This document shows positions 50,419 through 58,837 of a stretch of DNA of 64,000 nucleotides, one piece after another. The position numbers and the translations under genes were made by a program. The stretch comes from Halococcus thailandensis JCM 13552 (lineage in GTDB: Archaea > Halobacteriota > Halobacteria > Halobacteriales > Halococcaceae), in assembly GCF_000336715.1 (NCBI RefSeq), contig NZ_AOMF01000174.1, positions 220,825 through 284,824 of the forward strand, in the 5' to 3' direction. Below the pieces are notes generated by a model, which made no database searches, was not told where the DNA came from, and saw only the letters and a list, made by a program, of their open reading frames with translations. The number at the start of each line of letters is the position of its first letter. Position 1 is the first letter of the stretch.

Positions 50419-51750
50419 ATGAGTACGACCCCTCCCGGACCGAAGGGGTTGCCGGTGGTCGGCAACTCGTATCACTACGCACAGGACCCGCTGCGGTTCA
50501 TAACGGCGGTTCGGGACGCCTACGGCGACATCGCGCAGTTCACGCTCGGTCCCGAGCAGGCGTACATGCTGACGAACCCGGACGACATCGAGCGCGTGCT
50601 CGTCAGCGACGAGGATTCCTACCGCAAACCCCAGTTCCAGGCAGACACGCTCGGCAACCTCCTCGGCGACGGCCTGTTGCTCAGCGAAGGCGGGACGTGG
50701 AAACGCGAGCGCCAGCGGATGCAGCCGGCGTTTCTCAGGAGCCGACTCGACGACTGTGCGGGGCTGATGGCCGAGTACGCCGCTGAGATGGCCGCCGGAT
50801 GGGAGACGGGCCAGACCATCCAGGTCGACATCGCGATGGCGAAAGTCACCCTCAAGATCATCACCAGCGCGATGATGGGCGTCGAACTCGACGACACGAC
50901 GATCGATCGCGTCCAGGAGAGCCTCCAGCCCGTCGGCGATCAGTTCAGTCCGACGATCCGTGGCTTCCTGATGCCCGAGTGGGTGCCGACGCGCGAACAG
51001 CGCGAGTATCGCCAGTCGATCGACGTTCTCGAAAGCGTCCTCCGGGACGTCCTGCGCGACCGTCAGGAGCCACACGCCGACGGGCCGGACATGCTCTCGC
51101 TGCTGTTCGACGCACAGTCAGAGAGCGCCGAGGTCGATCGCGAACTGATCCGCGACGAGATGATGACGATGCTGCTCGCGGGCCACGACACGACGGCGCT
51201 CGCGCTCACCTACACCTGGCATCTCCTCGCGCGCCATCCCGAGATCGAAGCGCGACTCCACGACGAACTCGACACGGTGCTGGGCGGCGAGCCGCCGACG
51301 AGCGAGACGGTGCGACGGCTCGATTACACCGATCGCGTGCTCAACGAGGCGATGCGGCTCTACCCGCCGGTGTACACCCTCTTTCGAACTGCGAAGGAGC
51401 CGGTCGATCTCGGCGGCTATCGCCTGCCGCAAGGCTCGCTGCTGATGCTCCCTCAGTGGGCCATCCACCGCGATCCCCGCTGGTACGACGATCCCGACAC
51501 GTTCGATCCCGACCGCTGGAAACCCGCGCGCCGGAACGAGCGCCCGAGCTATTCGTACTTCCCGTTCGGTGCCGGCCCACGGTCGTGCATCGGCAAACAG
51601 CTCTCGCTGCTCGAGGCGAAGTTCATCATCGGCACCGTCGCACAGGACTACCACCTCGACCTCGAATCGAGCGCCTCGTTCGACTTCCTGCCGACGCTGA
51701 CGCTCCATCCCGCCGATCCGGTCGAGATGTCGATCCGCGAGCGTCAGTAG
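50419..51750 (+). CDS. Cytochrome P450, CYP174-like
   Basis: A 443-aa P450. The N-terminus has PPGPKGLPVVGNSYHYAQDP, the proline-rich start of many bacterial and eukaryotic P450s, but no membrane anchor. I-helix AGHDTT (Asp257, Thr258), ExxR in NEAMRLYPP (Glu310, Arg313), and heme loop FGAGPRSCIGKQLSLLEAKF with Cys390. It resembles the haloarchaeal P450 of the CYP174 type from Halobacterium. The substrate is unknown. The ATG at 50419 is preferred; the frame is open 24 nt earlier. It is unrelated in class to the P450 at 8948. Confidence 0.9.
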   Translation: MSTTPPGPKGLPVVGNSYHYAQDPLRFITAVRDAYGDIAQFTLGPEQAYMLTNPDDIERVLVSDEDSYRKPQFQADTLGNLLGDGLLLSEGGTWKRERQRMQPAFLRSRLDDCAGLMAEYAAEMAAGWETGQTIQVDIAMAKVTLKIITSAMMGVELDDTTIDRVQESLQPVGDQFSPTIRGFLMPEWVPTREQREYRQSIDVLESVLRDVLRDRQEPHADGPDMLSLLFDAQSESAEVDRELIRDEMMTMLLAGHDTTALALTYTWHLLARHPEIEARLHDELDTVLGGEPPTSETVRRLDYTDRVLNEAMRLYPPVYTLFRTAKEPVDLGGYRLPQGSLLMLPQWAIHRDPRWYDDPDTFDPDRWKPARRNERPSYSYFPFGAGPRSCIGKQLSLLEAKFIIGTVAQDYHLDLESSASFDFLPTLTLHPADPVEMSIRERQ

Positions 51751-51753
51751 CGA

Positions 51754-52809
51754 TCAGTCGTCGGCGACCGCCGCACCGACTTCGATCTCGCCGGCGTCGA
51801 GCTCACGCTCGACCTCGCGGGCGGCCATGACCATGTTCTCCATCTTGCCGTAGGCCACGTCTCGCGGGAGGAGCTTCACGCCACAGTCGGGGCTCACCGT
51901 CAGTCGCTCGGGCGGGACGATCTCCAGGCCCTTCTGGATGTTCGCCTTGATCGTGGCGACCGATTCGACCTCGGCGACGTGGACGTCGGTGACGCCGAGT
52001 GCGAGATCGAGATCGAACTCGGGCTCTTTGAACACGTCCAACTGCTCGTAGTCGCCGTTGGCGAGCTCGACGTCGAACTCGTCGATCGGGAACTCCAGGA
52101 TCTCGGGGTAGATCCGCGAGTAGTCGCCGTAGCAGACGTGCAGGCCGATCCGTACTTCCTCGGGGAGGTCGGCGACGATGCGGTCGAGCGCCTCGCCGAC
52201 GATCGCGTGATCGTCGGGCGTCGTGGCGAGGGCGGGTTCGTCGATCTGAATGTAGCGTGCCCCGGCATCAACCAGCTTTCGAATCTCCTCGTTGACGAGG
52301 TCCGCGAGCGCGAGCGTGAGCTCACGATCGTCGTCGTAGGCCTCGTTGAAGCTCCAGCTGGCGAGCGTGTAGGGGCCCGTAATGGGGACCTTCACCGGGC
52401 GATCGGCCACGCCGTCGGTGAACTCGAACTCCGAGACGAGCCAGGAGTCGTCGTACTCGACGTCGTTCACGACGGAGGGTTTGTCGAAGTAGTTGTGACC
52501 CCAGACCTTGACGGGACCGTTGAACTCGTAGCCCTCGATGCGATCGGCGAAGAACTCGACCATTTCGTTCCGTCTCATCTCGCCGTCGACGACGGCGTCG
52601 AGGCCCGCGCGCTCGTGCTCGTGAGTGATGAGGCGGGCAGCGTCGTCGGTCGCCTCCTCCCACTCGCCGTCGTCGAACTCGCCCTCGGGTTCGTCGTGGA
52701 GTTCGCGCACGCGATCGAGCCACTTCGGTTTCGGATAGCTCCCCACGACGGTGGTGAGGATGAAGTGCTCGTTCGGGTGGTCGGCCGGCCGGAACTGCTC
52801 GCGGCTCAT
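51754..52809 (-). CDS. metE: Core methionine synthase, MetE catalytic half
   Basis: A 351-aa protein corresponding to the C-terminal (zinc) half of cobalamin-independent methionine synthase. The zinc site appears in GLHVCYGDYS (His-x-Cys) and VSPDCGVKLLPRD (Cys), with Glu in DEPALATTP nearby. TTVVGSYPKPKWLDRV and GEMRRNEMVEFFADR are typical of the family. The N-terminal folate half is absent from this protein, so the methyl donor may differ from methyl-tetrahydrofolate-triglutamate. It starts in ATGA overlap with the 52806 gene. Confidence 0.85.
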   Translation of the reverse strand: MSREQFRPADHPNEHFILTTVVGSYPKPKWLDRVRELHDEPEGEFDDGEWEEATDDAARLITHEHERAGLDAVVDGEMRRNEMVEFFADRIEGYEFNGPVKVWGHNYFDKPSVVNDVEYDDSWLVSEFEFTDGVADRPVKVPITGPYTLASWSFNEAYDDDRELTLALADLVNEEIRKLVDAGARYIQIDEPALATTPDDHAIVGEALDRIVADLPEEVRIGLHVCYGDYSRIYPEILEFPIDEFDVELANGDYEQLDVFKEPEFDLDLALGVTDVHVAEVESVATIKANIQKGLEIVPPERLTVSPDCGVKLLPRDVAYGKMENMVMAAREVERELDAGEIEVGAAVADD

Positions 52810-53810
52810 CGGGCCACCTCCGCGGCGCGGGCAGCGCCCGCGGCCAGCGCTTCGAGCTTCTCGACGCAGCGACTCACCGGCAGGTAGAACAGTTCGGTGT
52901 TGGTAGTGACGTACATGGTTTCGAACTCCGCACCGGGCGTCTGCTCGTCGACCCACGCGACGCGCTCGGCGATCTTTTCGGGCTCTTCGACCAGCGTGTT
53001 CTGGCCGTCGGCCAGCCCGAGCGCGATCCCCTCTTTCGTCCCGTACTCGTTGATGTTGTAGAGATTGTCCTCGTGGTTCGTGACGAAGTCGTAGCCCACG
53101 GCGTCGATGTCCGCGTCGAGCAGGTGGGCGTGGACCTTCTCGGTGAGCGCGCCCCAGTAGGTCTGGACCACGACGTCGGCGTCGGTCGCGTCGGCCACGC
53201 GGTCGATTGCCTCGCTCGCGCGTTCGTCCTCGCCGTCGCCGGGCGGGCTCGTCACGAGCGACGGTTCGAGGACGAAGACGGTCTCGACGTCCGAGAACGC
53301 CCGCACCTCGCCCGCGAGGAAGTTCGCGATGGCGTCGAGGAACGCCGCCTCGTCGCCGTAGAACTCGTCGGTGGCGAGCTCCGACAGCGAGTACGGACCG
53401 GGAACGACCGCCTGCGTCGGCGTATCGGGGGCGAGTTCGCCGAGCGCGTCGAGATCGTCGGCGAGGTCACCGTCGAAGGTGAGTTCGCCGGAGACGACCG
53501 GCTCGCGGTAGAAGTTGTTGTTGTCGTAGTAGCGGACGATCCCTCTCGTCTCGACGGCGTCGTGGACGCAGAGCGGGTGAGCGAGCATGTCGTCCCAGCG
53601 GAGCTGTCCCTCCACGACCCTATCGAGTCCGGCGGTCGCCTGCCAGTCGGCGACGGTCGCTCGGGTCTCTTCGTAGACGTCCGTGATCTCGGTCCCCTCG
53701 CTCCCGTCGACGAGGTCCTCCTTCTGGTGGCCCTTCAGGCTCCCCAACTGGTCTTTCGCCCAGTCGGGCAGCGGAAACACGCCGGGCGTCGTCGCGACGA
53801 ATTCCGTCAT
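52806..53810 (-). CDS. MetE-family barrel without zinc ligands (partner of the core methionine synthase)
   Basis: A 334-aa protein of the same fold as its neighbour. TTPGVFPLPDWAKDQLGSLK, GQLRWDDMLAHPLCVHD and PGPYSLSELATDEFYGDEAA align with the MetE family. The His-x-Cys of the active half is replaced by VVQTYWG, and the C-terminal Cys region reads YVTTNTELFYLPV. It therefore lacks the zinc site and is more like the N-terminal MetE domain, but on a separate gene. It is the first gene of the pair. AAATATTAAG (minus strand, 53834-53843) is 28 nt before the ATG. Confidence 0.82.
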   Translation of the reverse strand: MTEFVATTPGVFPLPDWAKDQLGSLKGHQKEDLVDGSEGTEITDVYEETRATVADWQATAGLDRVVEGQLRWDDMLAHPLCVHDAVETRGIVRYYDNNNFYREPVVSGELTFDGDLADDLDALGELAPDTPTQAVVPGPYSLSELATDEFYGDEAAFLDAIANFLAGEVRAFSDVETVFVLEPSLVTSPPGDGEDERASEAIDRVADATDADVVVQTYWGALTEKVHAHLLDADIDAVGYDFVTNHEDNLYNINEYGTKEGIALGLADGQNTLVEEPEKIAERVAWVDEQTPGAEFETMYVTTNTELFYLPVSRCVEKLEALAAGAARAAEVAR

Positions 53811-53833
53811 AGGTGGGATGGGGAATGACGGCG

Positions 53834-53843
53834 CTTAATATTT
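53834..53843 (-). promoter_or_regulatory. TATA box of the MetE pair
   Basis: AAATATTAAG on the minus strand, centred 28 nt upstream of the ATG at 53810, is a strong TATA match with leaderless spacing. Confidence 0.6.
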
Positions 53844-53870
53844 GCTACTCGCGATTATGCACTCAGGTAA

Positions 53871-54449
53871 TCACTCGCGGTCGAGACGGAGGATCGAGAG
53901 CGTCTCGAACGGGAACGAGTCCTGGTCGACGGTCGTCGCCGTGAAGCCGGCCTCGTTCGCCAGTTCGACGACGGTGTCGAACCCGCTCAGGCTGCTCACG
54001 AGCATGAGTACCCGCCCCTCCGGGCTAAGCACCCGCCCGACGCCGGTGAGAAACGGCTCGATCACCGCGCGTCCGCTCTCGCCGCCCGCGAGCGCCACCT
54101 CCATCCAGTCGTCGACCGCTTCCTCGGGCGTCGTCGGCAGATAGGGTGGGTTGAACGTCACGAGATCGAATACATCCTCCCCAAAGGGTTCGGTGAGATC
54201 GCCCCGCACCACCCGAATACCGCTCTCGCGGGCCTGCCGACAGGCATGTGGGTTCGGATCGACGCCGTAGACCGTCGCACCGGTCTCGGCCATCGCGGTC
54301 GCGACGTAGCCCGATCCGGTTCCGACGTCGAGCGCGCGATCGGCGGGGGTGACCTCGTCGCGGGCGGCCGTCGCCAGCAGGTGCGAGTCCTCGGCCGGCT
54401 GATAGACCTTCTCGCGCTCGCGGCGCTCGTCGAGTCCCACGCTACTCAC
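53871..54449 (-). CDS. HemK2/Mtq2-type SAM-dependent methyltransferase
   Basis: A 192-aa class I methyltransferase. The SAM motif is LDVGTGSGYVATAM, and FNPPYLPTTP carries the NPPY motif for Asn/Gln/Glu amide methylation. The family includes enzymes that methylate Gln in the GGQ loop of the release factor (aRF1), the likely substrate here, but Lys or other targets are also known for the archaeal/eukaryotic branch. It overlaps the MscS gene by 8 nt and is the last gene of the run on this strand. Confidence 0.88.
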   Translation of the reverse strand: MSSVGLDERREREKVYQPAEDSHLLATAARDEVTPADRALDVGTGSGYVATAMAETGATVYGVDPNPHACRQARESGIRVVRGDLTEPFGEDVFDLVTFNPPYLPTTPEEAVDDWMEVALAGGESGRAVIEPFLTGVGRVLSPEGRVLMLVSSLSGFDTVVELANEAGFTATTVDQDSFPFETLSILRLDRE

Positions 54450-55569
54450 CTCCGTCCGTCGCGGGGCTGAGGCTGCCGTGTTCGGCGTGCGGGCCGACCT
54501 CGCCGCCCTCGTCGCGGGCGGCGAGCACGCGCTGCGGGTAGGCGATCGAGATCCCCTCGCGGTCGAACGCCTCCTTGATCGCCTGGATGAACGCGGTCTT
54601 GGTCCCCCAGACGCGCCGCGAGCTCGGATCGTCGATCCAGAAGCGCGCCTCGAGGACGATGCTCGACTCGTCGAGCTCCTTCAACACGGCCTGGGGCGAG
54701 GGTACCGATCGTGGCTCCTCCATCTCCGCCATCGTCTCCTCGGCGAGCGCGATCACGTCGTCGAGATCGGTCGCGTAGTCGATCCCGATCTCGGTGTCGA
54801 CCCGCAGGCGGTTGTTTTCAGAGAGATTGACGAGCGGCTCGCTCGTGATCTGGTCGTTCGGGATCAGCACGTGCTCGTCGTTGAACGTCCGGATCTCGGT
54901 GTTGACGATCGTGACGTCCCTGACGATCCCCTCGTACTCCTCGACGACGATCCAGTCGCCGACGCGGAACGGGCGCGAGAAGAGGAGAACGAAGCCGGCC
55001 GTGATCGAACCGATCGTCTCTCGGGCAGCCAGTCCGACGACCGCGCCGAGCGCCCCCGCACTGAGGAAGAGTCGGCTGAGTTCGATCCCCCAGATCGCGA
55101 GCACGACGAACAGCGCGGCCACGGCCACACCGACGTCGGCGACGTGGTAGGCGACCTCGCTCTGGTGGTCGGTGATCGCCCCGTACTCCTCGGCCAGCCG
55201 GTCGATCGAGCGGTTGAGAAGCCGTATCAGCAGATAGGCCAGGACGATCACGCCGGCGATGAGCAGCAGTCGAGCGCCGGTCCAGCGGTTCACCGAGAGC
55301 GCGTCGAGCACCAGCCCGATGGCCGGCACCACTCGCCAGACGACCATCAGCCAGTAGACGGTGCCGACGACGCAGACGGCCACGACGCCGGCCTGGAGTG
55401 CTTCGGTGAGCCGCGAGCTATACCGTCGCTTGAGCGGCTTTCCGGCTCGTCTGACGACCAGCACGATACCGGTTAGGACGACCAGCGCGCCGAGACTGCC
55501 GAGCAGCTGTCCGCCGGTCGACGAGAGATACGCCTTCTGGATGGAGCGGAGGAACTCGGGCACTAACAT
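54442..55569 (-). CDS. mscS: Small-conductance mechanosensitive channel (MscS family)
   Basis: A 375-aa membrane protein with about five N-terminal membrane helices and the MscS core: LFLSAGALGAVVGLAARETI then GSITAGFVLLFSRPFRVGDW, where the Gly/Ala-rich helix lines the pore. The beta domain (VVEEYEGIVRDVTIVNTEI, LIPNDQITSEPLVN) and the C-terminal alpha/beta domain follow. It releases solutes on hypo-osmotic shock. It lies inside a run of translation genes on the same strand, but no functional link is evident. Confidence 0.9.
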   Translation of the reverse strand: MLVPEFLRSIQKAYLSSTGGQLLGSLGALVVLTGIVLVVRRAGKPLKRRYSSRLTEALQAGVVAVCVVGTVYWLMVVWRVVPAIGLVLDALSVNRWTGARLLLIAGVIVLAYLLIRLLNRSIDRLAEEYGAITDHQSEVAYHVADVGVAVAALFVVLAIWGIELSRLFLSAGALGAVVGLAARETIGSITAGFVLLFSRPFRVGDWIVVEEYEGIVRDVTIVNTEIRTFNDEHVLIPNDQITSEPLVNLSENNRLRVDTEIGIDYATDLDDVIALAEETMAEMEEPRSVPSPQAVLKELDESSIVLEARFWIDDPSSRRVWGTKTAFIQAIKEAFDREGISIAYPQRVLAARDEGGEVGPHAEHGSLSPATDGGE

Positions 55570-55594
55570 CGGCTATCGCACCCCGACAGCCGCC

Positions 55595-55753
55595 TCAGAC
55601 GCGCTCGAACTCCTCGCCACCACACTTCGGACAGAGTCGCTTTCGCTCGTCGAATTCGGCATAACAGTCGATACACTGGAATTCTTCGTCGTCGGACTCC
55701 GCACTGGCAGTGTCCGCGCCGAGCGTCTCACGGAGGCCCTCGATGAACGCCAT
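55595..55753 (-). CDS. Small zinc-ribbon protein, 52 aa
   Basis: MAFIEGLRETLGADTASAES followed by a four-cysteine zinc ribbon: FQCIDCYAEFDERKRLCPKC (CxxC...CxxC). No family name is evident, but tiny zinc-ribbon proteins are common in haloarchaea. The frame is open further upstream, but the added 41 residues (with RTNTARACTKPKR) look non-coding, so the ATG at 55753 is preferred. It lies 26 nt upstream of mscS on the same strand. Confidence 0.7.
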   Translation of the reverse strand: MAFIEGLRETLGADTASAESDDEEFQCIDCYAEFDERKRLCPKCGGEEFERV

Positions 55754-55916
55754 GTAGTTGAACACGCTCGTGAGACGTTTCGGTTTCGTGCATGCACGTG
55801 CCGTGTTCGTTCGACCGACAGGAATCGTGAACCGTTCTCCCGGCTCGCCGCGTTCCACCGGCCCGATCCCACCCATTCGTCAGATACGGCGTCGAGCATG
55901 ATTTCGCTGAACGCAG

Positions 55917-56798
55917 TCATTTCGGAGGAGCGACGTCGGTGTGTTCGATCGCCAGCTCCGTCAGCGCGGCGAACTGCTCGGGGGCGAGTTCGCCCGCACG
56001 CTTGCCCAGCAGTTCCTCGTCGGCGGCCTCGACGACCGCTTCGGGCCGTTCGATACCCGTGATGTGGCCCGTGTTTCGGATCGCGTTGCGCAGCGTCTTG
56101 CGCCGCTGGGTGAACACGCCCCTGACGAACGCGAGGAAGGGTTCCTCGGGAACGCTGTAATCGGGCTCGCGGGGCGTGGTCCGCACGACGGCGCTCTCGA
56201 CGGCCGGCGGCGGCGAGAACGCTGCCGGAGGCACGGTTTCGACGATCTCGCAGTCGGCGTAGTGGCCCGCCGTCACCGACAGCCGGCCGTAGTCCTCGGT
56301 GTTGGGAGCCGCGACCATCCGCTCGGCGAACTCCCGCTGGACGGTGACGACCAGCGGTCGCTTGCGGGGCAGCAGTCGGAACAGGACCTCGCTCGAAATC
56401 CCGTAGGGGAGGTTCGACAGCGAAGCCGTGAAATCGGGCAGATCGACGGCGAGCGCGTCGCCCTCGACGACGGTCAGACGTCCCGCGGCGACTGCGTCGG
56501 CGAACTCCTCGCGGAGGAAGGCGGCGAGGCGGCTGTCGCGCTCGACGGCCGTCACGCGCTCGGCGCGGTCGAGCAGGCGAGCGGTCAGCGCACCCGTGCC
56601 AGCACCGATCTCCAGGACGTGGCTCGTGTCGAGTTCGGTAGTGTGGGACGCCAGGCGGTCGAGCACGCGATCGTCGACAAGGAAATGTTGATCCTGGTCC
56701 GTGTCGGCGCGCACGCCCGCCCGTGCGAGCAATGCATCGGGATCGCGCTGCTGATCGTGGTCTCGTTCGTCGGCGTCGCGTCCGTGACTCATCGCCAT
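55917..56798 (-). CDS. rsmA: 16S rRNA (adenine-N6,N6)-dimethyltransferase KsgA/Dim1
   Basis: A 293-aa rRNA methyltransferase that dimethylates two adjacent adenines near the 3' end of 16S rRNA. The SAM motif is VLEIGAGTGALTARLL, and the catalytic SNLPYGISSEVLFRLL carries NLPY. QHFLVDDRVLDRL and the C-terminal FTQRRKTLRNAIRNT are typical. It has a longer, His/Asp-rich N-terminus (MSHGRDADERDHDQQRDP) than most. The start could be 56798 or the ATG at 56792. Confidence 0.93.
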   Translation of the reverse strand: MAMSHGRDADERDHDQQRDPDALLARAGVRADTDQDQHFLVDDRVLDRLASHTTELDTSHVLEIGAGTGALTARLLDRAERVTAVERDSRLAAFLREEFADAVAAGRLTVVEGDALAVDLPDFTASLSNLPYGISSEVLFRLLPRKRPLVVTVQREFAERMVAAPNTEDYGRLSVTAGHYADCEIVETVPPAAFSPPPAVESAVVRTTPREPDYSVPEEPFLAFVRGVFTQRRKTLRNAIRNTGHITGIERPEAVVEAADEELLGKRAGELAPEQFAALTELAIEHTDVAPPK

Positions 56799-56870
56799 CC
56801 GCCCGCCACGGCCGCGCTCGACGCTCGCTGGTTCATGGCGACGATAGCGACGCGGCCGACAAAACCCTAT

Positions 56871-57443
56871 TCACTCCTCGTCGCGGCCGACGAAGATGCG
56901 GTACTTCAGATCGTCGTCGCGCAGCTCCTCGCGGATGCGCTCGACGAGGATCTCCTTCGGGCGGTGGAGCCCGGCGACGCGCTCTTCGAGTTCGTCGAAG
57001 CTCTCGAACGGTTTTCGCTTGCGCTCGTCGAGGATCGAGTTCCTGAGTTTCTTCCCGATCCCCGGCAGGAGGTTGAGCTGATGCAGCCGGAGGGTGATCG
57101 GCTGGGCGTCGTTGTAGAAATCGACGAACCGCTGCTCGTCGCGGTCGATGGTGTCCTCGATCGCGTATTCGAGCTCCGAGCGGGCGGCGTTCGGCAGCGC
57201 GTCGAACTCGATGGCGTGTGTCGCTTCGATGACCGGGTCGTCGGGCCGGATCCGATCGCTGAAGCCGATGTCGGCGTCCTCGGCGAGCGTGAGCTCCGAC
57301 AGCAGGAAATCGTCCTCGCCGAGGGCGAACGCGAGCGGCGATTTCTGCTGTGGCGGCCGGTCGTCGTCGGGACGGCCGGTCGGCAACATATCGAGGACGA
57401 CGGCACGGTGCTCGCCGGCCTCGTCGCTTTCGACATCGCTCAT
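56871..57443 (-). CDS. DUF655-family protein
   Basis: A 190-aa archaeal protein of unknown function found next to rpoF, L21e and ksgA in many genomes. The N-terminal part (AVVLDMLPTGRPDDDRP, DDFLLSELTLAEDADI) is OB-like and the C-terminal part contains a helix-hairpin-helix (HQLNLLPGIGKKLRNSILDE). The fold suggests nucleic-acid binding, perhaps in rRNA maturation. The ATG at 57443 leaves a 41-nt gap to rpoF. Confidence 0.85.
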   Translation of the reverse strand: MSDVESDEAGEHRAVVLDMLPTGRPDDDRPPQQKSPLAFALGEDDFLLSELTLAEDADIGFSDRIRPDDPVIEATHAIEFDALPNAARSELEYAIEDTIDRDEQRFVDFYNDAQPITLRLHQLNLLPGIGKKLRNSILDERKRKPFESFDELEERVAGLHRPKEILVERIREELRDDDLKYRIFVGRDEE

Positions 57444-57484
57444 AGCGTCCGCCTACGCCGAGGATACACTTAAACCCGTCCCGC

Positions 57485-57841
57485 TCAGTCGTAGCGGGCG
57501 ACCACGTCGAGAACGGCGTCGAGCTCGTCGCCCGACAGCGAATAGCGCTCCTGGGCGAAGACGGCGCGGAGCTCGTCGCGGTTGGCGGGCTTCAGATTGG
57601 CGATCTTGTACGCGGTCGACTCGTCGATCTTCTCCTGGGATTCGAGTTCGTCGACGAACTCACGAGCCTCCTCGATCGTCAGATCCGCAAAGCGGTTGAC
57701 GTGGTCGATGGCACGGGCGAGCTCGTAGCGCATCTCGCGCTCCTCGTCGGCGGCGCGCTCGGCCTCGATGTCGGCGAGCAGCTCCTTCGTCTCGGCGAGC
57801 GTGAGATACTCCTCGTCGAGTTTCTCCTTGAAGATCGTCAT
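57485..57841 (-). CDS. rpoF: DNA-directed RNA polymerase subunit F (Rpb4-like)
   Basis: A 118-aa protein, [20 protein letters not shown] onwards, all alpha with an HRDC-like C-terminus ([20 protein letters not shown] then [17 protein letters not shown]). It pairs with subunit E on the stalk of archaeal RNA polymerase. It overlaps the L21e gene by ATGA at 57838-57841, a well-known archaeal arrangement. Confidence 0.92.
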   Translation of the reverse strand: MTIFKEKLDEEYLTLAETKELLADIEAERAADEEREMRYELARAIDHVNRFADLTIEEAREFVDELESQEKIDESTAYKIANLKPANRDELRAVFAQERYSLSGDELDAVLDVVARYD

Positions 57842-58128
57842 TCCTGCCGGCGGAGATGGGCGGCGGTGACGATGATCGTCTTCTCCTTCCCGCCGTCGGT
57901 GATGCGCACGCGGTAGGCGCGCCCCTGCTCGTCGAGCACTTCGCCGGTGTGGCCGTCGAACCGGGGATGGAACCGGCCGTCCGGCACGCTCGGATCGAGA
58001 CTGAGATGGACGCGATCGCCGGCGTCGAACTCCTCGATGGCGCGCTGGGGCGGCGAGGTACCACGCTCTCGCGGGTCGTTGGAGAGTTTGTTCCGGGTTT
58101 TCTTGAGTGGGCCCTTGGAGTTCGGCAT
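57838..58128 (-). CDS. rpl21e: Ribosomal protein L21e
   Basis: A 96-aa ribosomal protein, [20 protein letters not shown] onwards, with the SH3-like fold [38 protein letters not shown] and [17 protein letters not shown]. It is basic at the N-terminus and heads an operon with rpoF and DUF655. TTTTATAC (minus strand, 58153-58160) is 28 nt upstream. Confidence 0.95.
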   Translation of the reverse strand: MPNSKGPLKKTRNKLSNDPRERGTSPPQRAIEEFDAGDRVHLSLDPSVPDGRFHPRFDGHTGEVLDEQGRAYRVRITDGGKEKTIIVTAAHLRRQE

Positions 58129-58152
58129 ATGGCCTGCGTTGCAGAGCGGCCC

Positions 58153-58160
58153 GTATAAAA
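58153..58160 (-). promoter_or_regulatory. TATA box of the L21e operon
   Basis: TTTTATAC on the minus strand is centred 28 nt upstream of the ATG at 58128. It is one of the best TATA boxes in the window and fits high expression. Confidence 0.65.
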
Positions 58161-58181
58161 CGTGTGTTCCGGGACGGCGAA

Positions 58182-58448
58182 CTATATCCGGCCGACGTTC
58201 TGCACGTCGACGCTCTCGACACGACCGACGCTGGTGAAGGCCTCCTCGACCGATTCGGTCCCACCCGCGTCGTCGGGAACGATCACCGTCGGCAGCAGCG
58301 CGACCAGCCCGAAGGCGACGTCGTCGCGCTCGAAGCCGTTGATCTTCGCACCCTCGGGTAGCGAGTCCTCCAGCTCCTCTTGGAGGTCGTCGAGATCGAC
58401 TTCGGGGCTCTCGGGCATCACCTTGAGCTTCGCGGCGACCTTCCCCAT
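58182..58448 (-). CDS. aef1b: Elongation factor 1-beta
   Basis: An 88-aa nucleotide-exchange factor for aEF-1alpha, [20 protein letters not shown] onwards, with [20 protein letters not shown] and the C-terminal [16 protein letters not shown]. Typical single-domain archaeal size. It follows the zinc-finger gene by 2 nt, so the two form one transcript. Confidence 0.92.
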   Translation of the reverse strand: MGKVAAKLKVMPESPEVDLDDLQEELEDSLPEGAKINGFERDDVAFGLVALLPTVIVPDDAGGTESVEEAFTSVGRVESVDVQNVGRI

Positions 58449-58450
58449 CG

Positions 58451-58636
58451 TTACGGCCCCGTGAACCCGCAGTCGGGACACTCGTAGAGGTTGCTCTGCT
58501 TGCGGCAGGTCGCACACCGGCGGATGCGGGTCCCGCAATCGGGACAGTCGAAGGCGGCGGCGTTGGTTCCGGAGACGTCGATACCACAGGAGACGCAGGT
58601 CCGCGACTGCGTCGATGCGGAGTCGCTCTCGCTCAT
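58451..58636 (-). CDS. HVO_2753-type small zinc-finger protein
   Basis: A 61-aa protein with four CxxC pairs arranged for two zinc sites: [34 protein letters not shown] and [10 protein letters not shown]. The Haloferax counterpart HVO_2753 was structurally studied as a two-zinc micro-protein affecting swarming and biofilm formation, and also sits beside the aEF-1beta gene. It is cotranscribed with aEF-1beta (2-nt gap). ACTTAACC (minus strand, 58657-58666) is about 26 nt upstream. Confidence 0.88.
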   Translation of the reverse strand: MSESDSASTQSRTCVSCGIDVSGTNAAAFDCPDCGTRIRRCATCRKQSNLYECPDCGFTGP

Positions 58637-58656
58637 ACCGCAACCTGTGTACCCGC

Positions 58657-58666
58657 GGGTTAAGTC
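58657..58666 (-). promoter_or_regulatory. TATA box of the zinc-finger/aEF-1beta operon
   Basis: GACTTAACCC on the minus strand, centred 26 nt upstream of the ATG at 58636, is consistent with a leaderless transcript covering both small genes. Confidence 0.5.
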
Positions 58667-58802
58667 TTGTCGAAAGCCGATCGCCGTACGCGACCGTGCC
58701 GATCGCGGTCCCTCCCCCTGCTCTCCCTCCCTTCCCCTCCCGACGTTGCCCAGTAGCGTGTACTCCTGCGAGACGCGGTTCGTATAGGATTCCCTTAACT
58801 AA

Positions 58803-58829
58803 TTTTTTATACGATCGATGTGATCGTAT
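58803..58829 (+). promoter_or_regulatory. TATA box and inverted repeat at the subtilase promoter
   Basis: TTTTTTATAC at 58803-58812 is centred about 30 nt before the ATG at 58838. ATACGATC (58809-58816) is repeated in inverse orientation as GATCGTAT (58822-58829) with a 5-nt spacer, covering the end of the TATA box and the region where transcription would begin. This is the most operator-like arrangement in the window. Confidence 0.5.
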
Positions 58830-58837
58830 GTGATGGT

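Noticed and set aside
51979..52887. Plus-strand open frame of about 300 codons opposite the MetE pair
   Set aside because: Val/Glu/Leu/Asp-rich shadow of the sense genes without conserved motifs.
58637..58837. Coding sequence in the gap between the zinc-finger gene and the subtilase
   Set aside because: Only short Arg/Ser/Pro-rich frames with CT-rich runs; no start signal or family resemblance. The gap holds two promoters.
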